Source: Chloroflexota bacterium | GTDB lineage: Bacteria; Chloroflexota; Chloroflexia; Chloroflexales; Roseiflexaceae | NCBI GenBank assembly: GCA_030550675.1 | Contig: JAUQOW010000007.1 | Location: 1-42,497 of the forward strand | DNA: 42,497 nt | Reading direction: 5' to 3' | Part shown: piece after piece, positions 24,178-32,790 of the stretch | Layout of the letters: each line of letters begins with the position of its first letter | How positions within the stretch are numbered: the first letter of the stretch is position 1 | Position numbers and translations under genes: made by a program | Notes under the pieces: generated by a model | Seen by the model: the letters and a program-made list of their open reading frames with translations, nothing else | The model's database searches: none | Told to the model about the DNA's origin: nothing

Positions 24178-25538
24178 CCGCCCCGCTCGATCTGGACCTG
24201 CTCGAACAGCAGGTGCGCGCCGCCCTTGAAAGCGACGACACTGTCGCTCTCCGCGATCTGGTGGCGCGCATCTATCCCCCCGACCTGGCGGACATTATTG
24301 AGCGCCTCGACGAAGAGGATCAACAGCGCGTCTTCAGTCTGCTCGAACCTCCGCAGGCTGCTGATGTGCTTGACGAAGCCAGCGTTGACACGGCGCGCGA
24401 TCTGATCGGTCAGATGCCCGCTGAACAGGCGGCGGACATCCTGGAAGAACTCGACAGCGACGACGCTGCCGCCATTCTCACCGAAGATGTGCCGGAACGA
24501 CAGCACGAACTGCTGGCGGCGATGGCGCCGGAAGAAGCCGCCGATGTTCGTGAACTGCTGCGCTACCCGCCGCAAAGCGCCGGACGCCTGTTGAACGATC
24601 AGTTCGTCGCGTTGCGCGAAAGCGACACCGTCGCCGACGCAATGGAGCGCCTGCGCAGTTTTGTGCATGATGCCGCTGTCATTGTATATCTGTACGTGCT
24701 GGATGCGCACGATCGCCTGATTGGGACGGTCAGCCTGCGACGGTTGCTGGTCGAGTCGCCCTATCGACCGGTCATCGAACTGATGCGCCCCTCCCCAATC
24801 GCTGTTCGACCCGAAACTGACCAGGAAGAGGTGGCGCGGATGGTGGCGCGCTACGACCTCGCGGCGCTGCCCGTCGTGGATGAGGAAGGACGGATGCTGG
24901 GCGTCGTCACAGTCGATGATGTGATGGACGTGCTGGTGGAAGAAGGCGTGGAAGACGTGCTGAAGTTTGGCGCCGTGGCGCAAGGACAGGCGGACGAAAC
25001 GTACTTTACGACGCCGATTATGGCATCGGTGCGTCGGCGGATTGTCTGGCTGCTGTTCCTCTTCATCGCCGGATCGCTCACCGCCAATGTCCTGCGCCTG
25101 TTCGAGACGGAGCTGGAACAGGTTGTGGCGCTCTCGTTCTTTATCCCATTGCTGATCGGCACTGGCGGCAACACCGGCGCGCAGACCGTCTCAACGCTCA
25201 TTCGCGCGATGGCGCTCAACGAAGTGCGCTTGCGCGATGTGTGGCGCGTGCTGGCTCGTGAACTGCTAGTTGGCGTCATCCTCGGCTTTCTGCTGGCAAT
25301 TATTGCATTCGGACGCGCGTTCCTCGAGGTGCCGATAACATCACTGGCAATCACAGTTGCGCTCTCGGTGATGGCGATCTGCATCTGGGCAAATATTATC
25401 GGTGCAATGGTGCCTATGGCGGCGCGCCGATTTGGGATCGATCCCGCCCTCATTTCAGCGCCGCTGATTACAACGCTGGTCGATGCCAGCGGACTCGCAA
25501 TTTACCTGCTCATTGCCAAACTGCTGCTGGGGTTGTGA
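24174..25538 (+). CDS. mgtE: Magnesium transporter MgtE
   Basis: A 454-residue MgtE. The acidic N domain (about 1-125; repeated DIIERLDEEDQQRVFSLL and AADILEELDSDDAA motifs) is followed by paired CBS domains (about 130-255; YVLDAHDRLIGTVSLRRLL, LPVVDEEGRMLGVVTVDDVMDVL). A five-helix membrane domain follows (about 283-454), including PLLIGTGGNTGAQTVSTLIRA with the ion-pore Gly/Asn motif and a final SGLAIYLLIAKLLL. MgtE homodimers import Mg2+ and are gated by Mg2+ binding to the N and CBS domains. It is translationally coupled to the upstream degenerate hydrolase. Confidence 0.95.
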   Translation: MTAPLDLDLLEQQVRAALESDDTVALRDLVARIYPPDLADIIERLDEEDQQRVFSLLEPPQAADVLDEASVDTARDLIGQMPAEQAADILEELDSDDAAAILTEDVPERQHELLAAMAPEEAADVRELLRYPPQSAGRLLNDQFVALRESDTVADAMERLRSFVHDAAVIVYLYVLDAHDRLIGTVSLRRLLVESPYRPVIELMRPSPIAVRPETDQEEVARMVARYDLAALPVVDEEGRMLGVVTVDDVMDVLVEEGVEDVLKFGAVAQGQADETYFTTPIMASVRRRIVWLLFLFIAGSLTANVLRLFETELEQVVALSFFIPLLIGTGGNTGAQTVSTLIRAMALNEVRLRDVWRVLARELLVGVILGFLLAIIAFGRAFLEVPITSLAITVALSVMAICIWANIIGAMVPMAARRFGIDPALISAPLITTLVDASGLAIYLLIAKLLLGL

Positions 25539-25580
25539 GCGACGAACGCTGCCTGCACATTCCCCCTGCGGCAAAGTACG

Positions 25581-25607
25581 AGCGGGTTTGAAACTTCCCC
25601 GCTTTTA
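25581..25607 (+). terminator. Probable terminator after mgtE
   Basis: AGCGGG and CCCGCT form a 6-bp stem around an 11-base loop, followed by TTTAT. It lies 42 bases past the mgtE stop and just before the promoter of the FHA gene. Confidence 0.5.
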
Positions 25608-25637
25608 TTGCGATTCCTTCACTCTTTCGTGTATAAA
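25608..25637 (+). promoter_or_regulatory. Promoter of the first FHA gene
   Basis: TTGCGA (25608-25613) and TATAAA (25632-25637) with an 18-base spacer; the predicted leader is about 100 bases. An AAGGAGG at 25676 touches a chance ATG; the true ribosome site AGGAG precedes ATG 25746. Confidence 0.45.
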
Positions 25638-25745
25638 CAACACCTTTTTTGCAGCGGATGCCCTCGGTACATTTAAGGAGGATGTCGCACTGGCGTCTCT
25701 GGCAGGGGACTCAGGGCTGCCATGCCGTCAACAGGAGCATTCGCT

Positions 25746-26792
25746 ATGACCGTTCGACTCACCGGCGTTCGCGGTCCGCTGACCGGACGCACCTTCGAAC
25801 TGAGCGATCAACCGCTGACCATCGGACGCGCGGCGGACAACCATATCGCCGTCGCCAGCCCGCGCGCCTCGCGCCGCCACGCTCAGATTCGCCGCGAAGG
25901 CGCCGCGTTCGTCCTCTACGACCTGGGGAGCGCCAACGGCACGCTGGTCAACGGGCAGCGCGTGCAGCGCGCCGTGCTGCAACCCGGCGACCTGATCGAC
26001 ATCGGCGATGAGGTGTTCCGCTTCGAGGCGGCGCACCCGCAGGACGCGACGGTTCTCGGCGCGCCCGCCGCGCCGCCGCCTCCTGCGCCGTCGCCGTATC
26101 CCCCGGTCTCCTACCCGCCAGCGGCTGCTCCGCCGACAGCGCCTGTTCCGGCAGCGACGCCGTACCCGGCGCAACCGGGGACGCCGCCCTACGCCTATCC
26201 GCCGCAACCTGTGTCTCCGCTGCGCCAACAACCGCCGCCAACTGGCTATACGCCAGGATACGCACCGGGATATGCGCCACCGCTGGCTGCAAAGCGTAGC
26301 GGACGATTCTGGCTGTTGGCAACCGCGTTCTTGTTGACTCTGGTATGTGTCATCGGCGCAGTGGGAGCGGTTGTGTTCCGTGAAAGTCTGCGCGATCTTC
26401 CCGTCATCCGTGACATGCCAGATATTGGCGGGGTCTGCCCGGAGAAGACGAACGACCCTGCTATGCAGGATCAGATTGGCGATGTTCAACGAGCCGTCTT
26501 CGCACTTACATTCAACGGCAACAGTGGCTGGGTTCAAATTACTGCGAACAGCGATCGCCTCGATCCCATACCCGCTACGTGCATGATCAGCGATGGCCGC
26601 TATGTGATTACATTGAAGAACAACGACGGCATGAGCATGCCCCCTGGCGTCACGCTTACGCTCAGACTTCAATTCAACAACGATCGCTTGATGACTGGCG
26701 AGGTTAGCGTCTCGGCGCAGGAATATTTGACAACCGGCGATGTCACAATGCAGCGTCTAGGGGGACCGGGGCAGCCAGGAAGATCACCCTGA
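25746..26792 (+). CDS. FHA-domain transmembrane protein (short paralogue)
   Basis: A 348-residue protein. The FHA phosphothreonine-binding domain covers about 20-97, with IGR (26-28), SRRHAQI (42-48) and SANGTLVNG (62-70). A Pro/Ala/Tyr-rich linker (105-185) leads to one transmembrane span (about 188-210), then an outer domain of about 130 residues starting GGVCPEKTNDPAMQDQIGD. The arrangement suggests that the FHA domain faces the cytoplasm and reads Thr phosphorylation, as for partners of Ser/Thr kinases. The outer domain recurs in the next gene, which also shares 255 identical bases of FHA sequence. ATG at 25746 follows AGGAG. No kinase gene is in the window. Confidence 0.88.
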   Translation: MTVRLTGVRGPLTGRTFELSDQPLTIGRAADNHIAVASPRASRRHAQIRREGAAFVLYDLGSANGTLVNGQRVQRAVLQPGDLIDIGDEVFRFEAAHPQDATVLGAPAAPPPPAPSPYPPVSYPPAAAPPTAPVPAATPYPAQPGTPPYAYPPQPVSPLRQQPPPTGYTPGYAPGYAPPLAAKRSGRFWLLATAFLLTLVCVIGAVGAVVFRESLRDLPVIRDMPDIGGVCPEKTNDPAMQDQIGDVQRAVFALTFNGNSGWVQITANSDRLDPIPATCMISDGRYVITLKNNDGMSMPPGVTLTLRLQFNNDRLMTGEVSVSAQEYLTTGDVTMQRLGGPGQPGRSP

Positions 26793-26827
26793 ACCTGCAC
26801 AATCACGCTTGAACTTGTGGAGCGGTT

Positions 26828-26858
26828 GGCGCTGGCTGAGCCTGTCGAAGCCAGCGCT
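26828..26858. repeat. GGCTGAGCC-type dispersed hairpin
   Basis: GCGCTGGCT (26829-26837) pairs with AGCCAGCGC (26849-26857) around GAGCCTGTCGA. The core is identical to the copy at 2280-2310. It lies between the two FHA genes and may end or stabilise the first transcript. Confidence 0.75.
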
Positions 26859-26935
26859 GATCCCAAGATTATCCAACATCAGTTGATCTTCCTACAGGTA
26901 CACTCGTCTCACAGTGTAACGATCAGGAGAATCAT

Positions 26936-29731
26936 ATGACAGCACGACTCACTGGCATTCGCGGCTCGCTGACCGGACGCGCCTTCGAACTGAGCGATCA
27001 ACCGCTGACCATCGGACGCGCGGCGGACAACCATATCGCCGTCGCCAGCCCGCGCGCCTCGCGCCGCCACGCTCAGATTCGCCGCGAAGGCGCCGCGTTC
27101 GTCCTCTACGACCTGGGGAGCGCCAACGGCACGCTGGTCAACGGGCAGCGCGTGCAGCGCGCCGTGCTGCAACCCGGCGACCTGATCGACATCGGCGATG
27201 AGGTGTTCCGCTTCGAGGCGGCGCACCCGCAGGACGCAACCGTGCTCAGCCCGCCGACAGCGGCGCAAGCATACCCATCACAGTCGCTGTCTCCGTCGGT
27301 TCCCCAGTCGCCATCCGTCCCGCCCACTGCGCCAGCAGGGTTGCCATATCCAGCGTCCCCACCCGCCTACCCGCCGTCCGCTCCGCCAACGACGCCAGCC
27401 CCAGCGGCGACGCCGTCCGCTTCACAGCCAGGCATGCCGCCGTCCGCCCATCCGCCGCAGGCGACATACCCGCACCAGCCGCCGCCTGTCGTCCAACCGC
27501 CAGCATACGCGCCCCCGCCGCGCACGAAGAGCGGCGGGCGATCCTGGCTGCTGGCGGTCGTGGCATTGTTGACGCTGGTCTGCATGGCTGGCGCAGCAGG
27601 CGCGTTCATCTTCCGCGACCGCCTGCGCGATGTTCCCGTCATCGGCAACCTGCCGGGCGGCGGCGGCATCACCCCCACCATTGCGCGCCCGCCGGCGCAA
27701 ACTGTCAGCGCCACGGTCGGCAGCGGGCAGGCGGCGGCAATCTCGATGCCTGGCGGTCCGATGATCGAAGTGCCGCCTGGCGCCGTGCCGCCCAATCCCG
27801 ACGGCTCGCCCGGCACGCTGACCTTCTCGGTCGCGCCCGCGCCAGAGATGCCGGTCAGCCTGCCGCCCGATATGGCGCTCGCCGGACCGCTCTACCAGTT
27901 CGAGCCGGAAGGGGTGACCTTCGCCGTGCCGGTGCGCATCACGCTGCCCATCCCTGCCGGAACCGACGCGGCGCAGGTGATGGGGCTGATCACCCGCGAC
28001 CCGCAGAGCGGCGCGTGGGTTCCGGTCACCGGCATCGTGGACGCTGCGGCGCGCACAGTGAGCGCCGAAGTGACCCACTTCTCGCCCTATGGCGTCTACA
28101 GGTACACCGGCAGCGATGTTGAAGCCTGGCAGCGCGCCAACGGCGGCTGGTTCGTGATCGAAAATCCGTCACTCCGGGGTAGTCTGACCTATCCGGGGTG
28201 CCGCAACCTGCCGCGCGCGCTGTATGTCAACGTGTGCATTCAGCAGGTGAATCTGAGCGATCCCGGTCTCTCCTATCTGTTGCCCGCCGACAGGCTGCTG
28301 GCGCTGGGACCGCGGCAGGACTACGGTGCGCCGTATCGTCCGTTGAAAGCGTGGCTGCCGGCAGGCGTGTACCGGGTCGTCCATTATCTCTTCATGAGCG
28401 AAGTTAACAATGATCCAATGTATATACCGTGCTACGGCTGGTGGGTCAAACCGCCGCAGGTCATCAACCTGCGAGCGGGTCAGTCGGTCACCTTCGAGCC
28501 GTTCAGCGAGGCTGACGGAACCCCTATGACGTCGTTCGATGTAGGAACCTGCACCGGCACGCCTGCGCCGGGGGCGCCCGTCGCGGAGCAACCGCCGCAG
28601 CAACCGCCGCAGCAGCAGCCTGGACAGCCCATCGAGACGAGCGGCGTCTGCCCGGCGAAGATGAATGGCGAGTGGGACGCCACGCTGAAGCTGCGTGAGA
28701 CGAATAATCCCGAATGGCAGGACGAGATCGGTGATACGCACACTACCATACTGGCTATACAGATCAATGGGTCCAGTGCGCAGGTGCAGTTTGTTAACCC
28801 GAACGGCGAGCGCAGCGATGTTGCCAGTGGCACATGCACCGTCCAGGATGGGCGCTATGTTGTTGACATCCCAGAGACTGGCTCGAATGTAGCGATGGCG
28901 TTTAACCTCCAGTTCAAGGGCGACAATCGAATGACCGGCGATGTCATCGCCTCTAAGGGTGAGATATACTCAATCACCGATGTCGATATGACCCGCCGGA
29001 CAGGAGCAGGGCAGACGCCTCCCGACAATCAATCTTCGACCTGCGCCCAGGAAGCGGAACTGATCAACAACCGGTACATGGGTGCATGCGGCGTCAGTGA
29101 TACGCAGACATTCGAGTTGACCCAACGCGTGTTCGTTACGCGCATCCGGGTCTGGCACAATCCGAGGCTGACCGGGACCGACACCCCAAATGTAACGATC
29201 ACGGGTCCCAACGGCTACAACTTCTCAGGGACCACAACCAAAGGCGGTTGTTACGCTGGCTGGTGTGAGGCAATGGTCTCGCTCAATCAGGAATTGTCCC
29301 CAGGAACTTACCGGCTGTCTATTCCAACCGCGTCGATCTGCACCGATCCGAGCGGAAAGACGACCCTGATCCTTTATGGATGCGCCACGCCCGGGCAGTC
29401 CTCGTCGTTGCCTGTTCCAGATCCCGCCAGTATAGCCTATGTTGGTGGATTTGCAGGTCAATGGAGTACGAACTGGGGTGATATGACATGCCGTGTAGAG
29501 GGTACGAAAGTGTACTGCGAATATACGCACGATCAAGGCAGAATCGAGGCGACCCTGAGCGCTGACGGAAGAACAATGGATGGACAGTGGGCTGAGTATC
29601 CCAGTTATTCTCCGCCCAGAGATGGGGGGAGAGTGATTTTCAGGCTCTCAGACGATGGCAACGCTATCAGCGGCGAATGGTGGTACGGTCAGGACACATA
29701 TGGCGGCTCCTGGACAGGAACCCGGAAGTGA
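26936..29731 (+). CDS. Large FHA-domain transmembrane protein with ZU5-like and repeated outer domains
   Basis: A 931-residue paralogue of the preceding protein. In order: FHA domain (20-97), Pro/Ser-rich linker (105-200), transmembrane span (about 203-226), and a ZU5-like region (about 265-375) with MIEVPPGAVPPNPDG, GPLYQFEPEGVTFAVPVRITLPIP and VSAEVTHFSPYGV. An unassigned segment follows, then a copy of the paralogue's outer domain (about 570-695, starting GVCPAKMNGEWDA). Next come a beta-rich Cys-containing part and a C-terminal 95-residue domain rich in GxW patterns (GGFAGQWSTNWGDM, GQWAEY, GEWWYG, GSWTGT). It is probably a cell-surface sensor or scaffold tied to Ser/Thr phosphorylation. 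AGGAG precedes ATG 26936; an intrinsic terminator follows. Confidence 0.87.
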   Translation: MTARLTGIRGSLTGRAFELSDQPLTIGRAADNHIAVASPRASRRHAQIRREGAAFVLYDLGSANGTLVNGQRVQRAVLQPGDLIDIGDEVFRFEAAHPQDATVLSPPTAAQAYPSQSLSPSVPQSPSVPPTAPAGLPYPASPPAYPPSAPPTTPAPAATPSASQPGMPPSAHPPQATYPHQPPPVVQPPAYAPPPRTKSGGRSWLLAVVALLTLVCMAGAAGAFIFRDRLRDVPVIGNLPGGGGITPTIARPPAQTVSATVGSGQAAAISMPGGPMIEVPPGAVPPNPDGSPGTLTFSVAPAPEMPVSLPPDMALAGPLYQFEPEGVTFAVPVRITLPIPAGTDAAQVMGLITRDPQSGAWVPVTGIVDAAARTVSAEVTHFSPYGVYRYTGSDVEAWQRANGGWFVIENPSLRGSLTYPGCRNLPRALYVNVCIQQVNLSDPGLSYLLPADRLLALGPRQDYGAPYRPLKAWLPAGVYRVVHYLFMSEVNNDPMYIPCYGWWVKPPQVINLRAGQSVTFEPFSEADGTPMTSFDVGTCTGTPAPGAPVAEQPPQQPPQQQPGQPIETSGVCPAKMNGEWDATLKLRETNNPEWQDEIGDTHTTILAIQINGSSAQVQFVNPNGERSDVASGTCTVQDGRYVVDIPETGSNVAMAFNLQFKGDNRMTGDVIASKGEIYSITDVDMTRRTGAGQTPPDNQSSTCAQEAELINNRYMGACGVSDTQTFELTQRVFVTRIRVWHNPRLTGTDTPNVTITGPNGYNFSGTTTKGGCYAGWCEAMVSLNQELSPGTYRLSIPTASICTDPSGKTTLILYGCATPGQSSSLPVPDPASIAYVGGFAGQWSTNWGDMTCRVEGTKVYCEYTHDQGRIEATLSADGRTMDGQWAEYPSYSPPRDGGRVIFRLSDDGNAISGEWWYGQDTYGGSWTGTRK

Positions 29732-29796
29732 TGTAGTTATCAGCGCTTCCGATAGTATGTTGCATCAAGCATCAGCGGAGCATTGACGCGCCTGTT

Positions 29797-29830
29797 ATGC
29801 TGAAGACAATGGCTCTTCAGCATCTTTTTG
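29797..29830 (+). terminator. Rho-independent terminator after the large FHA gene
   Basis: ATGCTGAAGA pairs with TCTTCAGCAT (10 bp) around a 7-base loop, followed by CTTTTTG. It lies 66 bases past the stop and directly before the amidotransferase, explaining the apparent frame that extends upstream of it. Confidence 0.8.
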
Positions 29831-29847
29831 CCCAAAGGAACGCTCGT

Positions 29848-30591
29848 ATGAGTCTATCGAAACGCCCGATCATCGGCGTTGTTGGGGCGTTGTTTGAGCG
29901 CAGGAACGCCTCAACCATCAGCGGCATCGCGCGCTCGTATCTGGCGGCGGTGGAAGCGGCTGGCGGCATCCCGTTGCTGATCCATCTGACCGATGATCAG
30001 GACGTGCTCGATGCACTCTATCGGCAGTGCGATGGAGTATTGTTCTGCGGCGGCGGCGATATTGCGCCCATCCATTACGGGCAAGCGCCGCATCCGTTGC
30101 TTGGCGCAGTTGAGGATCTGCGCGACCGGGTCGAACTCTCTCTGGCGCGCCGCGCCGTTGCGGATCGTAAGCCTGCGCTCGGAATCTGCCGCGGTATACA
30201 GTTGCTTAATGTCGCGCTTGGCGGTACACTCTACCAGGACATTAACGCCGAGTTGCCAGGAACGCTCAACCATCGCGAGTCGTCGCAACGCAACGACCGG
30301 TCATATCTGGCGCATGCGCTGACTCTGGAGTGCGACTCGTGGCTGGCGCAGCGTCTGGGTGTAACTGAGGTCGCAGTTAACACGCTCCATCATCAGGCGG
30401 TGCGCGATGTTGCGCCTGGTTTACGCGTCGTCGGACGCGCGCCCGACGGGGTGATCGAAGCAGTTGAGAGCGTTGACGATACGTTCATTGTCGGCGTTCA
30501 ATGCCACCCCGAAGAACTGTGGCAATCCGTCGAGCCGCGCTGGAAGCGTCTGTTTGCAGGCTTTATCGAGCGCGCAGCAGCGCAGGATTAA
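29848..30591 (+). CDS. Class I glutamine amidotransferase / gamma-glutamyl hydrolase (peptidase C26, PuuD-like)
   Basis: A 247-residue C26-family protein. Opening strand RPIIGVVGALFE, GVLFCGGGDIAPIHYG, nucleophile LGICRGIQLLNVALGGTLYQDI with Cys near 114, VNTLHHQAV, and the His-Glu pair in GVQCHPEELW. Relatives hydrolyse gamma-glutamyl bonds, as PuuD does for gamma-glutamyl-GABA. It lies 9 bases before purE and probably shares its transcript, so a nucleotide- or glutamine-linked role is possible; substrate is unknown. ATG at 29848 follows AAAGGAA; the longer upstream frame reads through a terminator stem and is rejected. Confidence 0.87.
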   Translation: MSLSKRPIIGVVGALFERRNASTISGIARSYLAAVEAAGGIPLLIHLTDDQDVLDALYRQCDGVLFCGGGDIAPIHYGQAPHPLLGAVEDLRDRVELSLARRAVADRKPALGICRGIQLLNVALGGTLYQDINAELPGTLNHRESSQRNDRSYLAHALTLECDSWLAQRLGVTEVAVNTLHHQAVRDVAPGLRVVGRAPDGVIEAVESVDDTFIVGVQCHPEELWQSVEPRWKRLFAGFIERAAAQD

Positions 30592-30600
30592 GGGTCGTCT

Positions 30601-31098
30601 ATGCAGCCGCTGGTCGGCATTATTATGGGATCATCGTCGGACTGGGAGACGATGCGCCACGCAGCGCAGACGCTGGAGGAGTTGGGGGTGCCCTTTGAGA
30701 CGCGCATCGTTTCGGCGCACCGCACGCCCGACCTGCTCTTCGAGTATGCAGCAAGCGCCGAAGACCGCGGCATTGAAGTCATTATTGCGGGCGCTGGCGG
30801 TGCGGCGCACCTGCCCGGCATGACCGCCGCCAAAACTGTGCTGCCGGTGCTGGGGGTGCCGGTGGAGTCGCACGCGCTGCGCGGGCTGGACTCGCTGCTG
30901 TCGATTGTGCAGATGCCGGCTGGCGTCCCGGTTGGAACACTGGCAATTGGTCGGGCTGGCGCAGTCAATGCGGCGCTCCTGGCAGCCGCGATCCTTGGCA
31001 ACCGCTATCCGCACATTCGTGCCGCACTGCGGCAGTTCCGCGAGCAGCAAACCCAACGCGTGCTCCAATCCCCTGATCCTCGTGAGCAAAGCCTATGA
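30601..31098 (+). CDS. purE: N5-carboxyaminoimidazole ribonucleotide mutase PurE
   Basis: A 165-residue class I PurE of typical length. [13 protein letters not shown], the conserved [43 protein letters not shown] and [22 protein letters not shown] cover the active-site Ser and His. It moves the carboxyl group of N5-CAIR to form CAIR in purine synthesis. Its stop overlaps the purK start (ATGA at 31095-31098), giving the usual purEK pair. Confidence 0.96.
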   Translation: MQPLVGIIMGSSSDWETMRHAAQTLEELGVPFETRIVSAHRTPDLLFEYAASAEDRGIEVIIAGAGGAAHLPGMTAAKTVLPVLGVPVESHALRGLDSLLSIVQMPAGVPVGTLAIGRAGAVNAALLAAAILGNRYPHIRAALRQFREQQTQRVLQSPDPREQSL

Positions 31099-32228
31099 AC
31101 GACAGATTGATCGGCATTCTGGGCGGGGGCCAGCTGGGTCGGATGCTGGCGCTTGCTGGCTATCCGCTTGGGCTGCGCTTTCGCTTTCTCGACCCCGCCA
31201 GCGATGCTCCGGTGCGCTACCTGGCGGAGCAGGTCGCCGCCTCCTACGACGACCATTTAGCTGTGGCGCAGTTTGGTAACGGGTTAATGGCGGTCACCTA
31301 CGAGTTTGAGAATGTGCCGGTGGCGACGGCGCGCGCTCTTGAGCAGCGCGTACCGGTGTTTCCGCCGCTGCAGGCGCTCGAAGTCGCCCAGGATCGGCTC
31401 GCGGAAAAGCGTTTTTTCACACAGTTGAACATTCCAACGGCGCCGTTCGCGCCGGTGGATGATCGCGCGTCGCTCGATGCAGCGATAGATCGCATCGGGC
31501 TGCCTGCCGTCCTGAAGACGCGACGCCTGGGCTACGATGGCAAGGGACAGGCGCTGATCCGGCAACGGGCAGACATTGATGACGCCTGGTGCGCGCTTGG
31601 CGGGCAGCCGCTCATTCTCGAAGGGTTCGCTTCGTTCGTGCGGGAACTCTCAATCCTGGCAGTGCGCGGGCAGGACGGAGCGGTTGCATATTACCCGCTG
31701 GTCGAGAATCTGCACCGCAACGGCATTCTGTATCGATCCATCGCGCCGGCGCCGCGCCTGACCGCTGAGGTGCAGTTGCAGGCAGAGACCTACGCGCGCC
31801 GGGTGCTCGAAGCGCTCGATTATGTCGGTGTTCTGGCGATCGAGATGTTTGAAGTGGATAATTCCCGCGCTGGCGCCGCAGGCGCCCGGCTGCTGGCGAA
31901 TGAGATGGCGCCGCGCGTCCATAATTCCGGTCACTGGACGATTGAAGGAGCAGTGACTAGTCAGTTCGAGAACCACCTGCGCGCCATCGTCGGGCTGCCG
32001 CTCGGCGATACCTCAGCGCGAGGCTGCGCCGCCATGGTCAACCTCATTGGCGGATTGCCCGACGTGACGATGCTGCTGGCGCTGCCCGACACTCATCTCC
32101 ACCTCTACGACAAAGCGCCGCGGCCAGGGCGCAAACTGGGGCATGTCACCGTCTGCGCCGGAGATGCGACGCGCCTGGCGGAGCGACTGGCGGTCGTTGA
32201 GCAGTATGTTCTGGCAAGCACGAGGTGA
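31095..32228 (+). CDS. purK: N5-carboxyaminoimidazole ribonucleotide synthase PurK
   Basis: A 377-residue ATP-grasp enzyme. N-terminal [36 protein letters not shown]-grasp [17 protein letters not shown], and the metal-binding [15 protein letters not shown] with [32 protein letters not shown] all match PurK. It makes N5-CAIR from AIR, bicarbonate and ATP, the substrate of PurE encoded just upstream and translationally coupled. The downstream 560 bases contain no gene, only repeats. Confidence 0.96.
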   Translation: MNDRLIGILGGGQLGRMLALAGYPLGLRFRFLDPASDAPVRYLAEQVAASYDDHLAVAQFGNGLMAVTYEFENVPVATARALEQRVPVFPPLQALEVAQDRLAEKRFFTQLNIPTAPFAPVDDRASLDAAIDRIGLPAVLKTRRLGYDGKGQALIRQRADIDDAWCALGGQPLILEGFASFVRELSILAVRGQDGAVAYYPLVENLHRNGILYRSIAPAPRLTAEVQLQAETYARRVLEALDYVGVLAIEMFEVDNSRAGAAGARLLANEMAPRVHNSGHWTIEGAVTSQFENHLRAIVGLPLGDTSARGCAAMVNLIGGLPDVTMLLALPDTHLHLYDKAPRPGRKLGHVTVCAGDATRLAERLAVVEQYVLASTR

Positions 32229-32607
32229 TTGCCGCCAACTGCTACGAGCAGGATGCGAGAGTATGATAAACGTGAAGAAAGCCGGTATTTGCCTTGCGCC
32301 CGGCAGTTGGTAAGCGCACCCTGCGCCGTCAGATCGCGCGCCCTTTGAGCAGCGGGCTGGCGGTGACACAACTAACACGAAGGCACAGAGGCGTAAAGTT
32401 TCTACATATGCACCTCCATTGATGATAGCTCGCCTTGAGGTGGATTGGCGACTAAAAACCCGTGCTGTTAATTCGCACATCCTCTGTGCTGCGGGCTTAT
32501 TGAGGATTAAGACATGAACTGACCGACTCGTGCTGCCAAGCCGCGTGTCCTATAAGCAGCGGGCTGAAATGAATCCGGTAGACCCGCACCATCAGGTTGC
32601 ACGTGCT
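32229..32607. other. Gene-free stretch after purK
   Basis: No supported gene or terminator is seen here. At 32370-32399 there is an inverted, short relative of the CTTTGTGCCT-type repeat found at 2360 and 34494. Frames on either strand lack ribosome sites and family features. Confidence 0.5.
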
Positions 32608-32693
32608 CTGCGCTGCGGGCTAAAGCCCTCGCTCAGGACATGGAAGCTCCGAAGGGGCTTTCACGATTTCAGCAAGGGCTTCAGCCCACAGCG
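32608..32693 (+). repeat. Dispersed GCGGGCTAAAGCCC repeat, copy 3
   Basis: Contains GCGGGCTAAAGCCCTCGCTC, TGGAAGCTCC, GAAGGGGCTTTCACGAT, TTCAGCAAGGGCTTCAGCCC. Same orientation as copy 1 at 20298-20374 and inverted relative to 21231-21310. Confidence 0.75.
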
Positions 32694-32701
32694 TCTCGGT
32701 G

Positions 32702-32771
32702 GTCGCTTGCCGCCTGTCACTTATCACTCGTCACTCGCCTCTCGTCACTCATCGCTTGCCACTTGTCACTC
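32702..32771. repeat. Ten-unit period-7 tandem array upstream of sppA
   Basis: Consecutive heptamers: GTCGCTT, GCCGCCT, GTCACTT, ATCACTC, GTCACTC, GCCTCTC, GTCACTC, ATCGCTT, GCCACTT, GTCACTC. The C at position 3 is fixed, and most units fit (G/A)(T/C)C(A/G)CT(C/T). The array ends 20 bases before the sppA ATG. Confidence 0.85.
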
Positions 32772-32790
32772 ACGTTGAGGTCTTGAACAT

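Noticed and set aside
25649-26011. Frame starting after AAGGAGG before the first FHA gene
   Set aside because: The ribosome-like site abuts the ATG with no spacing, and the frame is a shadow of the FHA gene.
32702-32771. Heptamer array considered as a CRISPR array
   Set aside because: The period is 7 with no spacers, so it is a short tandem repeat.
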